This document shows, one piece after another, positions 35,866 through 44,667 of a DNA stretch of 64,000 nt. The stretch is from Sphingomonas montana. Its GTDB lineage: Bacteria; Pseudomonadota; Alphaproteobacteria; Sphingomonadales; Sphingomonadaceae. Location of the stretch: contig NZ_MOLY01000029.1 in the NCBI RefSeq assembly GCF_001956315.1, forward strand, positions 1 to 64,000. Direction: 5' to 3'. Under the pieces are notes generated by a model. The model had not been told where the DNA came from. It worked only from the letters and a program-made list of their open reading frames with translations, and did not search any database. The number at the start of each line of letters is the position of its first letter. Within the stretch, counting starts at the first letter, position 1. The translations under genes and the position numbers were made by a program.

Positions 35866-36987
35866 ATGGCCGGGCGTCAGCGATCGGCAGCCTCACGCGC
35901 GCGTATTCTCGTGCGTCGTGTCCATCTGTGGCTGGGGTTGAGCCTCGGGCTGCTGTTCGCAGTGCTGGGCCTCACCGGGTCGGCGCTGGTCTTCTACACC
36001 GGCATCGACACGGTACTTCATCCTGCAATCCAGACCGGGCGCAACGATCCTCCGCTCAAACTGAACGCACCCGCATGGGATCGCGCGCTGGAAACCGGCC
36101 GCGCGCGCTGGCACGACGCGGGCGGCAAGTGGACGCTTGAGTTAACGGGTGAGGGTGGTGCCATCCCGGCGCGCTACTATCCGGCACCCGGCCACCACGG
36201 CGACCGGATGATGGTCTGGTTCTCGGCCGATGGCACGCGGATCGTCCGTGCCGAACCGTGGGGCGGTTATCTTATGAGCTGGCTCTACCAGCTCCATATG
36301 GCACTCCTGGCCGGGGATATCGGCGGTCAGGTGGTAGGCTGGTCCGGGGTGGCGATACTGCTGCTGCTGGTCAGCGGCGTGGTGGCTTGGTGGCCACGCG
36401 GAAGCTGGCGCAAGGCGCTCGCCTTCAAGCGCGACGCCGCGCCGATCCGTCGCCTGCGCGATCTCCACAAGTTGTCCGGTCTGTGGAGCATGGTGCTGTT
36501 GCTGGTTCTCGCGGCGACCGGCGTGCTGCTCGCGCTACCCGCTGTCACGCAGGCGCTGTTGACGCCTGCGACCATCCCCACGCCGAAGTCGGCGAGTGGG
36601 GGCAAGCGCCAAGTCGCGATTGTCCAGGCGCTCGACGCCGCGCACCGGGTCTTGCCGAGCGGTCGCATCGTCTTCATCGATATGCCGAACGCCGGCGATG
36701 CACCGATCCGGGTTCGGTTGCAGGTGCCCGGCGATCCGCACCGACGCTTCTCTGGCAGCTACGTGTTTATCGACCAGCTCTCCGGTCATGTTCTGGCCGT
36801 GCATGATGTTCGCCGGGCTGGCACCGGAACCACCCTGGCGAGCTGGGTTCGCGCGCTGCACGACGGTACGGTTGGCGGGATGGCAACACGTATCCTGGCG
36901 GTGTTGATCGGCTTCGTCCCGACGATCCTCTTTGCTACCGGCGTTCTCCACTGGATGCGACGACATAAGGCTGCCCGCGCTAGCTGA
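35866..36987 (+). CDS. PepSY-associated transmembrane protein
   Basis: A 373-residue inner-membrane protein with about four spans: HLWLGLSLGLLFAVLGLTGS near the N-terminus, a paired span at about 145-175, LHKLSGLWSMVLLLVLAATG and a C-terminal one. Periplasmic PepSY-like regions lie between them. Members of this family beside TonB receptors are thought to reduce metal-siderophore complexes in the periplasm. The start is 3 nt behind the receptor stop. Confidence 0.88.
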   Translation: MAGRQRSAASRARILVRRVHLWLGLSLGLLFAVLGLTGSALVFYTGIDTVLHPAIQTGRNDPPLKLNAPAWDRALETGRARWHDAGGKWTLELTGEGGAIPARYYPAPGHHGDRMMVWFSADGTRIVRAEPWGGYLMSWLYQLHMALLAGDIGGQVVGWSGVAILLLLVSGVVAWWPRGSWRKALAFKRDAAPIRRLRDLHKLSGLWSMVLLLVLAATGVLLALPAVTQALLTPATIPTPKSASGGKRQVAIVQALDAAHRVLPSGRIVFIDMPNAGDAPIRVRLQVPGDPHRRFSGSYVFIDQLSGHVLAVHDVRRAGTGTTLASWVRALHDGTVGGMATRILAVLIGFVPTILFATGVLHWMRRHKAARAS

Positions 36988-37192
36988 TCGAGAGAGGACA
37001 GTTTCGGGAGGTTCGCCGCGCTATAAAAAGGGGTCCTGTGCGGGACGCCGAACATGGCGCGAGGGCATTTGCAAGAATCGCAACTGCCCTATCCCGCAGC
37101 TCGCTTCCAGTCAGTTCGCCGGATCATCCTATGAATTGGCGTTCATATGTAATAGCTGGTTTCATCAGCGATAAAAAGGTGGAGAGGCTTCG

Positions 37193-38410
37193 GTGCGGAC
37201 GATCGATGCGGAAAATTTATCGGTCTCGGGGAACGCCACAAGGCCGCCGTCCATAAGTGAGACGCCGACGACGAATTCGCCAATGCGGTATTACCGACCC
37301 GAACTGGACGTTCTTCGCTTTTTGGCGTTCATTTTCGTGTTCATCACGCACCGTAATGACCTTGCGCCAATCGACCAGGTGGCGCACCCCTTCTACCATG
37401 CTTTCACGATGACCGGCGTCTATGGCGTGCCGGTTTTCTTCTTGCTGAGCGCCTTCCTGATCAGCGAGTTGCTACAGCGCGAGCGCGATGCGACAGGCCG
37501 TATCGACGCTAAGGCATTTTACATTCGTCGCATATTGCGTATCTGGCCGCTGTATTTCCTGGTCTTTTTCGGTCTGATGCTCATCGGCTGGTTGATCCTG
37601 CCCGGAGCGGGCGTCGATACGGTCGGGAAGATCGTCGCGTTCATGGCCTTTGCCGGCAATTGGTACATTACATTCAACGGCTGGATCGAATATCCTGTCA
37701 ATCCGATGTGGAGCCTGTCGGTCGAGGAGCAATTCTACATTGCGATCCCGTTCCTGGCGATGCTTGGACGACGGGCGCTAATGATCGTGAACATCATGGT
37801 TCTCGCCGTCGCCTACGCGGTGATCACATGGTATGCGAGCGGTTTCACGCCGACGTCCGAGTTCAGTGGGCAGTGGACCAACAGTTTCGTCCAGTTCCAG
37901 TTCTTTGCCGGCGGGATGCTGTTATCGCTCGGCTTGCGCGGGCGACGCCCCGACTGGCCGATGCCGGTCCGAGTCCTGCTGTTCGCGACGGCGATCGGCA
38001 TGTGGCTGATTGCGTTCAGTGTGTTCGGGATCAAGGCCGATTGGCCGCGTTCCACTATCGGGCAAAGCTTGGCAGGCTGGTCGCTGTTGCTGGGTGGCGC
38101 CGCGCTGATGCTAGTCAGCATGCTGGGAATGCCGGAACGATACCTGCCTCGTACCCTCATTCATTTTGGGCGGATATCGTATGGTATGTATCTCATCCAT
38201 ATCTTCTTCTTCTGGATCGTCTACGACAAGGCGCGGCCGTGGCTGAGCCGCCTGACTGAGCAGGCCGGCATCCCCGGATGGCGGGACAATATCGGGATGG
38301 CCTTGGCATTCGCAGCGACGGTCACTGTCGCCGGACTACTCTACCGCTACTATGAAATGCCGTTCCTCAGGCTCAAGCGGCGGTTCACGAGAGTTCCGTC
38401 TCGCGATTGA
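37193..38410 (+). CDS. Acyltransferase-3 family membrane protein
   Basis: A 405-residue OafA/YrhL-type acyltransferase with about ten membrane spans. It carries the early YRPELDVLRFLAFIFVFITH motif, whose terminal His-type residue is catalytic in the family. NPMWSLSVEEQFYIAIPFLA and ISYGMYLIHIFFFWIVY also match. It probably acetylates a cell-surface sugar. GTG 37193 is preferred because GGAGAGG lies about 6 nt before it, whereas ATG 37283, next to the conserved domain, has no Shine-Dalgarno. It appears to stand alone. Confidence 0.88.
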   Translation: MRTIDAENLSVSGNATRPPSISETPTTNSPMRYYRPELDVLRFLAFIFVFITHRNDLAPIDQVAHPFYHAFTMTGVYGVPVFFLLSAFLISELLQRERDATGRIDAKAFYIRRILRIWPLYFLVFFGLMLIGWLILPGAGVDTVGKIVAFMAFAGNWYITFNGWIEYPVNPMWSLSVEEQFYIAIPFLAMLGRRALMIVNIMVLAVAYAVITWYASGFTPTSEFSGQWTNSFVQFQFFAGGMLLSLGLRGRRPDWPMPVRVLLFATAIGMWLIAFSVFGIKADWPRSTIGQSLAGWSLLLGGAALMLVSMLGMPERYLPRTLIHFGRISYGMYLIHIFFFWIVYDKARPWLSRLTEQAGIPGWRDNIGMALAFAATVTVAGLLYRYYEMPFLRLKRRFTRVPSRD

Positions 38411-38567
38411 TCCGTTGCCAGGAACAGTAGAAAACTACCGTCTTACACTTCGCAATTCGACCTGCCGCCGGACGTCCATTCTTTCCCGAGAGCGAACCAT
38501 AGCGGAACAGTGGCACCCATCGAATGCCTGCGTTTGAACGCGGGAACTGCCGATCCCGCATATGCAC

Positions 38568-39737
38568 TTAACCTGACCGGATCAGCTTGATGTCCTGGTC
38601 CGCCGCCCAGGCGGCGATGTCTTCTCGCCGCAGTGCCGTCGCCATCAGGTCCGGAAACTGATCGGGAGTGCAGGCGAAAACCGGCACGCCGAGCGCGGCG
38701 ACCTTGCCCGAAAGTGCCGGATCATAGGCCGGCCGCCCGGTATCGGTCAGCGCCAGCAGCACGATCACGTTGACGCCGATCGCCTTCAACCGCGCAAGTC
38801 GGTCGACGAGCGCATGCGCGTCGCCGCCTTCGTAGAGATCGGTGATCAGGATCAGGTGCGCCTTGGACGGCCGCTCGATCCGGTCCTCGCAATAGGCGAC
38901 CGCACGGTTGATATCGGTGCCGCCGCCCAGCTGGATGCCGAACAGCACTTCGACCGGATCGGCCAGTTCCTCGGTAAGATCGACGATCGCGGTGTCGAAG
39001 CAGACGAGCTTGGTCGCGACCACCGGGAGCGATGCCATCACCGCCGCGAAGATCGAGGCATAGACGACCGAAGGCGGCATCGATCCCGACTGGTCCACGC
39101 ACAGCACGACTTCGTCGAGATCGACGATGCGGCGCTGCTGGCGCATGAAGCCGATCAGTTTCTCGGGCACGATCGTGCGATGCTCGGCCTGATAGTGGCG
39201 CAGGTTGGCCTGGATCGTCCGTGGCCAGTCGATGTCGGCGAAGCGCGGGCGGAAGGTGCGCTTGGAGCGATCGAGCGCGCCGCGGATCGCCTCGGCTGTC
39301 TTGCGTTCCAGCCGCTCCATCAGCTCGGCAACGACCTTGGCGATGACGATCCGCGCCGTCTCGCGCGTCTTTTCCGGCATCACGCTGCGAAGCGCGACCA
39401 GATCGGCGACCAGATTGACGTCGGCCTCGACGGTGGCGAGGAATTCGGGTTCAAGCAGCATCTGGCGCAATCCCTTGCGCTCGAACGCGTCCCTCTGGAT
39501 CACCTGCACCACCGGCGCGGGGAAGAATTCGCGGATATTGCCCAGCCATTTGGCGACGCGCGGCGCCGATCCGCCCAGTCCGCCCTTGCCTTTCTTCGCG
39601 CCGTCGTCGCCATCGCCATAGAGTGCGGTCAGTGCTTCGGACATGCGGCGATCGCTGTCGGAAAGCGGTGTTTCGCCGTCTTCCGGTTCGGCGCCGAGCG
39701 CGAGCGTCCAGCGACGGCTGCGTTCGTTGTCGCTCAT
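38568..39737 (-). CDS. VWA-domain protein of a MoxR/DUF5682-type module
   Basis: A 389-residue cytosolic protein with an N-terminal acidic/helical part and a C-terminal von Willebrand A domain. The MIDAS motif is CVDQSGSMPPSVVY (about 212), with the further metal residues in GGGTDINRAV and LILITDLYEGGD. E. coli YehP is a comparable protein. Such genes normally follow a MoxR-type AAA+ ATPase and a DUF5682 gene, suggesting a chaperone- or conflict-related complex. Here only the truncated DUF5682 gene precedes it, overlapping by 4 nt (ATGA); no ATPase is present in the window. Confidence 0.85.
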   Translation of the reverse strand: MSDNERSRRWTLALGAEPEDGETPLSDSDRRMSEALTALYGDGDDGAKKGKGGLGGSAPRVAKWLGNIREFFPAPVVQVIQRDAFERKGLRQMLLEPEFLATVEADVNLVADLVALRSVMPEKTRETARIVIAKVVAELMERLERKTAEAIRGALDRSKRTFRPRFADIDWPRTIQANLRHYQAEHRTIVPEKLIGFMRQQRRIVDLDEVVLCVDQSGSMPPSVVYASIFAAVMASLPVVATKLVCFDTAIVDLTEELADPVEVLFGIQLGGGTDINRAVAYCEDRIERPSKAHLILITDLYEGGDAHALVDRLARLKAIGVNVIVLLALTDTGRPAYDPALSGKVAALGVPVFACTPDQFPDLMATALRREDIAAWAADQDIKLIRSG

Positions 39738-41224
39738 CGGGCCGCTCCCTTCTCGAGCAGGTCGAGCACGCGGACCTGATGCGCGGGCCACAGGTCCGCC
39801 GCGCCGGGGAGCAGGCGATAGCCGGTCGGGCCCGACTTACCGCGCCCGAACACCGCGTCGAGCAGCCGCCGCCGTTCGCTGCGGTCCAGCACCGAGAAGA
39901 CACGGCGGAACAGCGGCAGATTGGTGGTGAAGCTGTCCTCATCGAGCGAAGCCAGCCAGTGGTCCACGGCGTCGCGCAATGGCGCGTCATGGATCAGCCG
40001 CTGACCCGCCCCTTCGAGAAAACCTTCGAAGAAACCCGCGGCATCGGCGACCGGGGTGCCCGGCGAGAGCATGCGCCCGAGCAGGATCGCCGCGGCCTCC
40101 GCCTCCAGCAGTTCGGCTTCGTAGAGCAGGCGCGCGGCGGCGCCCGCGATGATCCGCGTCGCCTGGGTATCGTCCAGCAGCTTGCCGAGCGCACCGTGCC
40201 ATTCCGCCATTACCTCCGGATCGAGCCTGGCAAGCTGGATCGCAGTCTCCGCACCCATGATCTGCCCGCGCAGCTTGTCTGCGGCCTGGGCATCGAGGTT
40301 TCGCGCGGCGTAGGGCAGGGCGAGCGCGGCCTGCACGACGATGCGCGGCATCAGCGCCGCCAGATGCTCGGCGGTCCCCGCCCGCGCCTCGCCATAGCGG
40401 AGGATGTCGGCCATCGGCGGGAGGGCCGCGAGCAATGTCCCGCAATCGCTGGTGAGGGCGGCCTTTTCCTCCAGCGCGGCGATGCCGATCCCGGTCGCCT
40501 GCGGCAGGTCCGCGATCATCGCGTCGCGGGTCAGCGCCGCCAATGCGCCGAGATCGGGCTCGGTCTGCATCGCCTCGACGATCCGTCCGCCGGCCGCCTC
40601 TGCGATGGTCGCGCCATAGACGAGATTTTCGACCAGCCGCACCGCGAACTCCGGCTCCCAGCAGAGCTGCCAGTTTTTGCGAAAGGTGCCGCGGCTGCGT
40701 CCCGCATCGGCCAGCCGGCCCCACGGCACGTCCAGCGCGGTCAGGCGATGCAGCAGGGTCGAGCGCGCCAACCCGCTCTCGCTGCGCAGGTCGAGCGTCA
40801 GCGCGCGTTCCAGCGCCTCGGGCTTGAGCCGTGTCGCCTTTTGCTGGCGCTGAAGGTCCTCGAGCAGTGGCGCGAGCGGAGTCGATGCCGGAATGGCACC
40901 GACATCGGCGCCGATCAGCAATTCCGCAGCGACATCGTCCCACATCGCGCGCTCGCCGTTGCACAGGCAGGCGATGGCGCTGTCGCGCAGTTCCTCGAAG
41001 CCGGGTGCCGGCCGCCCCCGCAATGCCGCCAGCGCGCGGGAGAGCCGCTGGGCCTCGATCGCGGAAGCGGTCGATACGAAATGGCCGCGCTCGCGCAGTA
41101 CCCGGCAGATCCGCGCCAGCCAGGCGGAATCGCGCGTCTCGTGATCGCCCGATTGCCAGAGATGCGCGTACCAGCCCGGCGCGGCCACGCCCGCGCCATA
41201 TCCGCTCGCGCGTGCCAGCCGGGG
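39734..41224 (-). pseudogene. DUF5682 protein, 5' truncated
   Basis: The frame keeps the family's middle signature RASGYGAGVAAPGWYAHLW and the helical C-terminal half (to residue about 484 from GTG 41188), but stops (TAG 41225-41227, TGA 41228-41230) block it two codons upstream of that signature. DUF5682 proteins normally have some 250-300 residues before this point, with a ChaN-like part. None of that is found further left or right. A shortened protein could still be made from GTG 41188, because the rest of the frame is undamaged. Truncation next to IS-end-like repeats suggests a rearrangement. Confidence 0.7.
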
Positions 41225-41523
41225 CTATCAGCTCCGTCTCCGTAAATGCGTCAATAGACGATATGCCGTTGCCGCCGCCAGTGATCGGCAGGGGGTCGCA
41301 GGCTCCCCTGCCGCAACATGCGACGCATGATGCCGCCCCACTGGTTTCACCCGGCGATCCCATCGAATTTCGGGCGATGGCCATCAGCGAATGCCCGTCC
41401 GATCATTCTTGGAAAGCTGCCGACGCATCGCTTGGATCGATCGCCTGATACCATTCCCTGGAATCCATATGAACAAGCGGTCGGAACCGGGAAGCCGAAG
41501 ACGGTCCGCGAGTATCGCCAATC

Positions 41524-41552
41524 TGGGTCAATGTTTTCAGTTCTGTGGGTCA
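41524..41552. repeat. Paired TGGGTCA repeats resembling IS21-family ends
   Basis: Two direct copies of TGGGTCA at 41524-41530 and 41546-41552 are spaced 22 bp apart, with TTTTCAG-like sequence between. Multiple such terminal repeats are typical of IS21-family ends. No transposase remains. The surrounding 41230-41570 has no gene that I can support. Confidence 0.3.
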
Positions 41553-41572
41553 TTTCGTCTCGAGTGCTACTG

Positions 41573-42859
41573 TCATCCAAGCAGAAGGCGCGTGCCGAGT
41601 GCCGCGGCGAGCGTCAGAGGCATGGCCACCGCGCCGACCTTGAAAAAGCGCCAGAATCCGACATCCCCGCCCTCGCGGCGGATTGCCTGCAGCCACAGGA
41701 TGGTCGCCAGGCTTCCGGTGATCGACAGGTTCGGACCCAGATCGATGCCGATCAGCAGCCCGTCGACGACCAGCCGTGGCGGCTGCGCCTGTGCCACTGC
41801 GGTGCTTGCGACGAGCCCGGCGGGAAGATTGTTCATCAGGTTCGACGCCACCGCCAGGGTCGCCCCCGACACTAGCGACGCCTGGACCGGATCGGCCGAC
41901 GCTATGCGTAGCGCTTGCGCGACCCAGCCGATCACCCCGGTCAAATCGAACGCTTCGACCAGCACAAACAGTCCCGCGACGAGCGGCAGCACGCTCCACG
42001 AAATGTCCTTCAGCAGCGGCAGCGGCGATGACCGCGCAATCGCGCAGACCGCCAGCGTTGTCGTGATCCCCGCGATCATGGTCGGCAAGCCAAGTTCCAT
42101 GTCGAGCGCGGACACAATCAGCAGGAGGATCGCGGTGGCGACGATGCCGACGAACGCCGCTTTGCCAGCGGTCGTCAGAGGCGTGCGCGCGACGTCGCTG
42201 AGGCAGGTGCCGGCAAGCCGTTTGCGCTCGACCCAGCGCAGCACGAGGAATGTGACGAGGATCGATGCCAGCGACGGCAGCCCGAACGAGGCGAACCATT
42301 GTCCGAGCGGCGGCATATGCCCCCCGTACAGCACGAGGTTGGCAGGGTTGGATATCGGCAGCACAAAGCTGGCGGCATTGGCGATCAGCGCGCAGGCGAA
42401 CAGCAGCGGCATCGGATCGGCCCTCGCCTTCCGTGCGGCGGCATAGACCGCGGGCGTCAGCACCACCGCGGTCGCGTCGTTAGAGAGGAAGGTCGTCGTG
42501 AAGATTCCGGTCACATAGACCAAGGCGAACAGTCGTGCGGGCGAGCCCCGGGAATGGATCACCGCGGTCGCCGCGACCCAGTCGAACAATCCTTCCGCGC
42601 GCGCTACCTCGCTCAGCAGCATCATGCCGATCAGGAAGAGATAAACGTCCATTCCCCTGGCGACCGCGCCGACCGCGGCGGCGAAGGGCATCAGCCCGAA
42701 CAGCAGCAGCAGTACCGCACCTGCGACCGCCCAGATCGCTTCGGGCCAACGGAATGGTCGTGCGATTACCGCGGCGATGGATGCGGCGCAGATCCCCCAG
42801 GTGGCACCGGTCGCCAGGATCACCAGCGCTTGCCGTTCTCGTCGGGACCGAGCTGGCAA
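41573..42859 (-). CDS. ArsB/SLC13-type anion permease
   Basis: A 428-residue inner-membrane transporter of the ArsB/NhaD-like ion-transporter superfamily, about 11 spans. Family signs are MDVYLFLIGMMLLSEVARAE, TTTFLSNDATAVVLTPAV, LPISNPANLVLYGG and the second-half repeat ASNLMNNLPAGLVAS. Arsenite/antimonite efflux is the usual call, but no arsR or arsC lies nearby, so another anion is possible. It starts inside a 65-residue frame and follows the MFS gene in the same direction. Confidence 0.82.
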   Translation of the reverse strand: MPARSRRERQALVILATGATWGICAASIAAVIARPFRWPEAIWAVAGAVLLLLFGLMPFAAAVGAVARGMDVYLFLIGMMLLSEVARAEGLFDWVAATAVIHSRGSPARLFALVYVTGIFTTTFLSNDATAVVLTPAVYAAARKARADPMPLLFACALIANAASFVLPISNPANLVLYGGHMPPLGQWFASFGLPSLASILVTFLVLRWVERKRLAGTCLSDVARTPLTTAGKAAFVGIVATAILLLIVSALDMELGLPTMIAGITTTLAVCAIARSSPLPLLKDISWSVLPLVAGLFVLVEAFDLTGVIGWVAQALRIASADPVQASLVSGATLAVASNLMNNLPAGLVASTAVAQAQPPRLVVDGLLIGIDLGPNLSITGSLATILWLQAIRREGGDVGFWRFFKVGAVAMPLTLAAALGTRLLLG

Positions 42860-43017
42860 CCAGGAATGCCGGACGCGGGCCGGGCGCCGATGCCGTAGAT
42901 GTCGCGGCCCGGCGCGATCGGCAGGCCAACCCGGGGAATGTCGGCCTCGCCACGAACGAGGACGTCGATGACGTCGCGTTCGTTATGGGCCCAGCTCGGC
43001 GACGACGTGCCCGTCAC
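42820..43017 (-). CDS. Hypothetical 65-residue protein
   Basis: A short frame beginning with GTG 43017, whose GTGA overlaps the MFS stop, and ending 40 nt inside the ArsB-like gene. It reads VTGTSSPSWAHNERDVIDVL and then RVGLPIAPGRDIYGIGARPA, with one cysteine. Coupling at both ends supports translation. I do not recognise it; it may be the remaining tail of a larger enzyme. Confidence 0.45.
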   Translation of the reverse strand: MTGTSSPSWAHNERDVIDVLVRGEADIPRVGLPIAPGRDIYGIGARPASGIPGCQLGPDENGKRW

Positions 43018-44264
43018 CTGCGCGTTTCCGGCATGGCGACGAGATACAGGACGAAGCCCGCAGCGGCGATCCCCGCGAGCGTCAGGAAGCCGGCAGTATA
43101 GCCCGCCCACACGATGATTGCCCCGGCGAGCGTTGCCGACAGCGCGGCACCCAATCCGAACACCGCCGAGACGACGCCCTGGCTAACGTTGAAGCGCCCG
43201 CTACCCTGAGTCAGGTCGGCGACGATCACCGGGAACAGCGCACCGAAGATGCCCGCACCGATCCCGTCCAGCGCCTGAACCCCGACCAGCCACCATGGAT
43301 CGTTCGAGACGGTATAGAGCGCACCCCGCGCGGCGAGGAAGGCGAATGCGACAAGGAAGATCGGCTTGGTGCCCCAGCGTTCCGTATTGCGCCCGACGAC
43401 GATCGCGACCGGCACCATGACCAGCTGCGCCGCGACGATGCAGGCGGCCGTGAGCGAGGTCGCCTTATCGGTGCCGACGGTGCGGCTGAGCAGCTGGCTG
43501 ACCGAGGTCAGCATCGCCGCGTTCGACAGGTGGAACGTGAACGCAACCGCCGCGAAGATCATCAGCGCGCGGTTCTCCAGCAGCGTCTTCCAACCGCTCG
43601 GCTCCTCGCAGCCTTCTGCGGGCTCGCAGTCGAGGCCGCGCGCGACGGCATTGTCGATGTCCTTCTCATCGATCCGCATCGACACGATGACGCTCGCGAT
43701 GGTCAGCCCCGCCATTAGCCAGAACACGACCACCGGGCCGAACTTCCACGCCAGCACGCCGGCAAGTGCTGCCGAGACCGCGTTGCCTGCATGATTGAAC
43801 GCCTCGTTACGGCCGACGCGCTTGGCGAACATCTTTGGCCCGACGAGCCCCAGCGAGATTGCCAAGATCGCAGGGGCAAACAGCGCACCAGCCGCCGCCG
43901 CGATCGACTGGGTAATTGTCACCATCGTGAAGCCGGAGACGACCGGCAGCGACAGACTGCTCAACGTCACCAGCAATGCGGCCACGATCACGATCCGCGG
44001 CTTGTTCTTCGCGCGATCGATCAGCCCGCCCGCCGGCGTCTGCGAGAGCAGCCCGACTATCCCGGCGATGGTCAATACCATCCCCACGGTCGCCTCGTTC
44101 CAGCCATGCGAAGGCCCGCGCACGACCAGCAGGTAAATGGCGAGATAGGGACCTAGCCCGTCGCGGACGTCGGCCAGAAAGAAGTTCAGCGCATCCAGCG
44201 TGCGCGTTGCCGGCGGGTGGTCGGGAAAGCTCGCTCGGCCCGGGGTAGCTGCCACAGGGGCCAT
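43014..44264 (-). CDS. MFS transporter
   Basis: A 416-residue, 12-span major facilitator. Signs are LNFFLADVRDGLGPYLAIYL in span 1 and SQTPAGGLIDRAKNKPRIVI in the 2-3 loop. A central loop contains a Cys pair (DCEPAEGCEEP). GGAG lies about 8 nt before ATG 44264. The subfamily with VRDGLGPYLAIYL is common near stress and metal genes but its substrate is not known to me. Coupled by GTGA to the small gene downstream and then the ArsB-like permease, it may belong to an anion-resistance set. Confidence 0.82.
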   Translation of the reverse strand: MAPVAATPGRASFPDHPPATRTLDALNFFLADVRDGLGPYLAIYLLVVRGPSHGWNEATVGMVLTIAGIVGLLSQTPAGGLIDRAKNKPRIVIVAALLVTLSSLSLPVVSGFTMVTITQSIAAAAGALFAPAILAISLGLVGPKMFAKRVGRNEAFNHAGNAVSAALAGVLAWKFGPVVVFWLMAGLTIASVIVSMRIDEKDIDNAVARGLDCEPAEGCEEPSGWKTLLENRALMIFAAVAFTFHLSNAAMLTSVSQLLSRTVGTDKATSLTAACIVAAQLVMVPVAIVVGRNTERWGTKPIFLVAFAFLAARGALYTVSNDPWWLVGVQALDGIGAGIFGALFPVIVADLTQGSGRFNVSQGVVSAVFGLGAALSATLAGAIIVWAGYTAGFLTLAGIAAAGFVLYLVAMPETRR

Positions 44265-44344
44265 TCACGTTCTCCAGGATAGACTTGAGCGGATGAACTC
44301 CGCAGTCGCTTTAGAGCGGTCGAGCGACGCGAGGCTGAACGGAA

Positions 44345-44416
44345 TTGTTCAGTTTCGGTTTCCTGATTGTTACGAAATGTTTCCGCGCGAAGTGAAGGGC
44401 GGTCCTGCCTGAACAA
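44345..44416. promoter_or_regulatory. Widely spaced inverted repeat TTGTTCAG / CTGAACAA
   Basis: Perfect 8-nt arms at 44345-44352 and 44409-44416 with 56 nt between, in the divergent gap before the MFS and GH130 genes. They could be two operator half-sites. The remaining gap from 44265 to 44667 shows no gene I can support. Confidence 0.3.
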
Positions 44417-44667
44417 GTGTCCGCTTAAGGACGCGTCGTTATCTTACACAGATGTCGACAAATGAGTCGGTGTTGCCGTGAGCCGGATCAACGGTGGGCG
44501 GGGCGGAGGATGGCACCGAACTGAAAAGGTCGTTGTCCGGCAACGTCTCGACGATGGCGTCCGGCTCGGTGTCACCTTCGATCAATCTTTGCGAGGAATA
44601 TCGGCTGGTACGGATCGAACCGGTCTGCGCTGCGCTTTGCCGTCGAGTTGATAGCGAGGGCCGAGAA

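Noticed and set aside
44494-44667. 58-codon N-terminal extension of the GH130 gene
   Set aside because: It does not resemble the family, and ATG 44668 sits just before the conserved start; kept only as an alternative.
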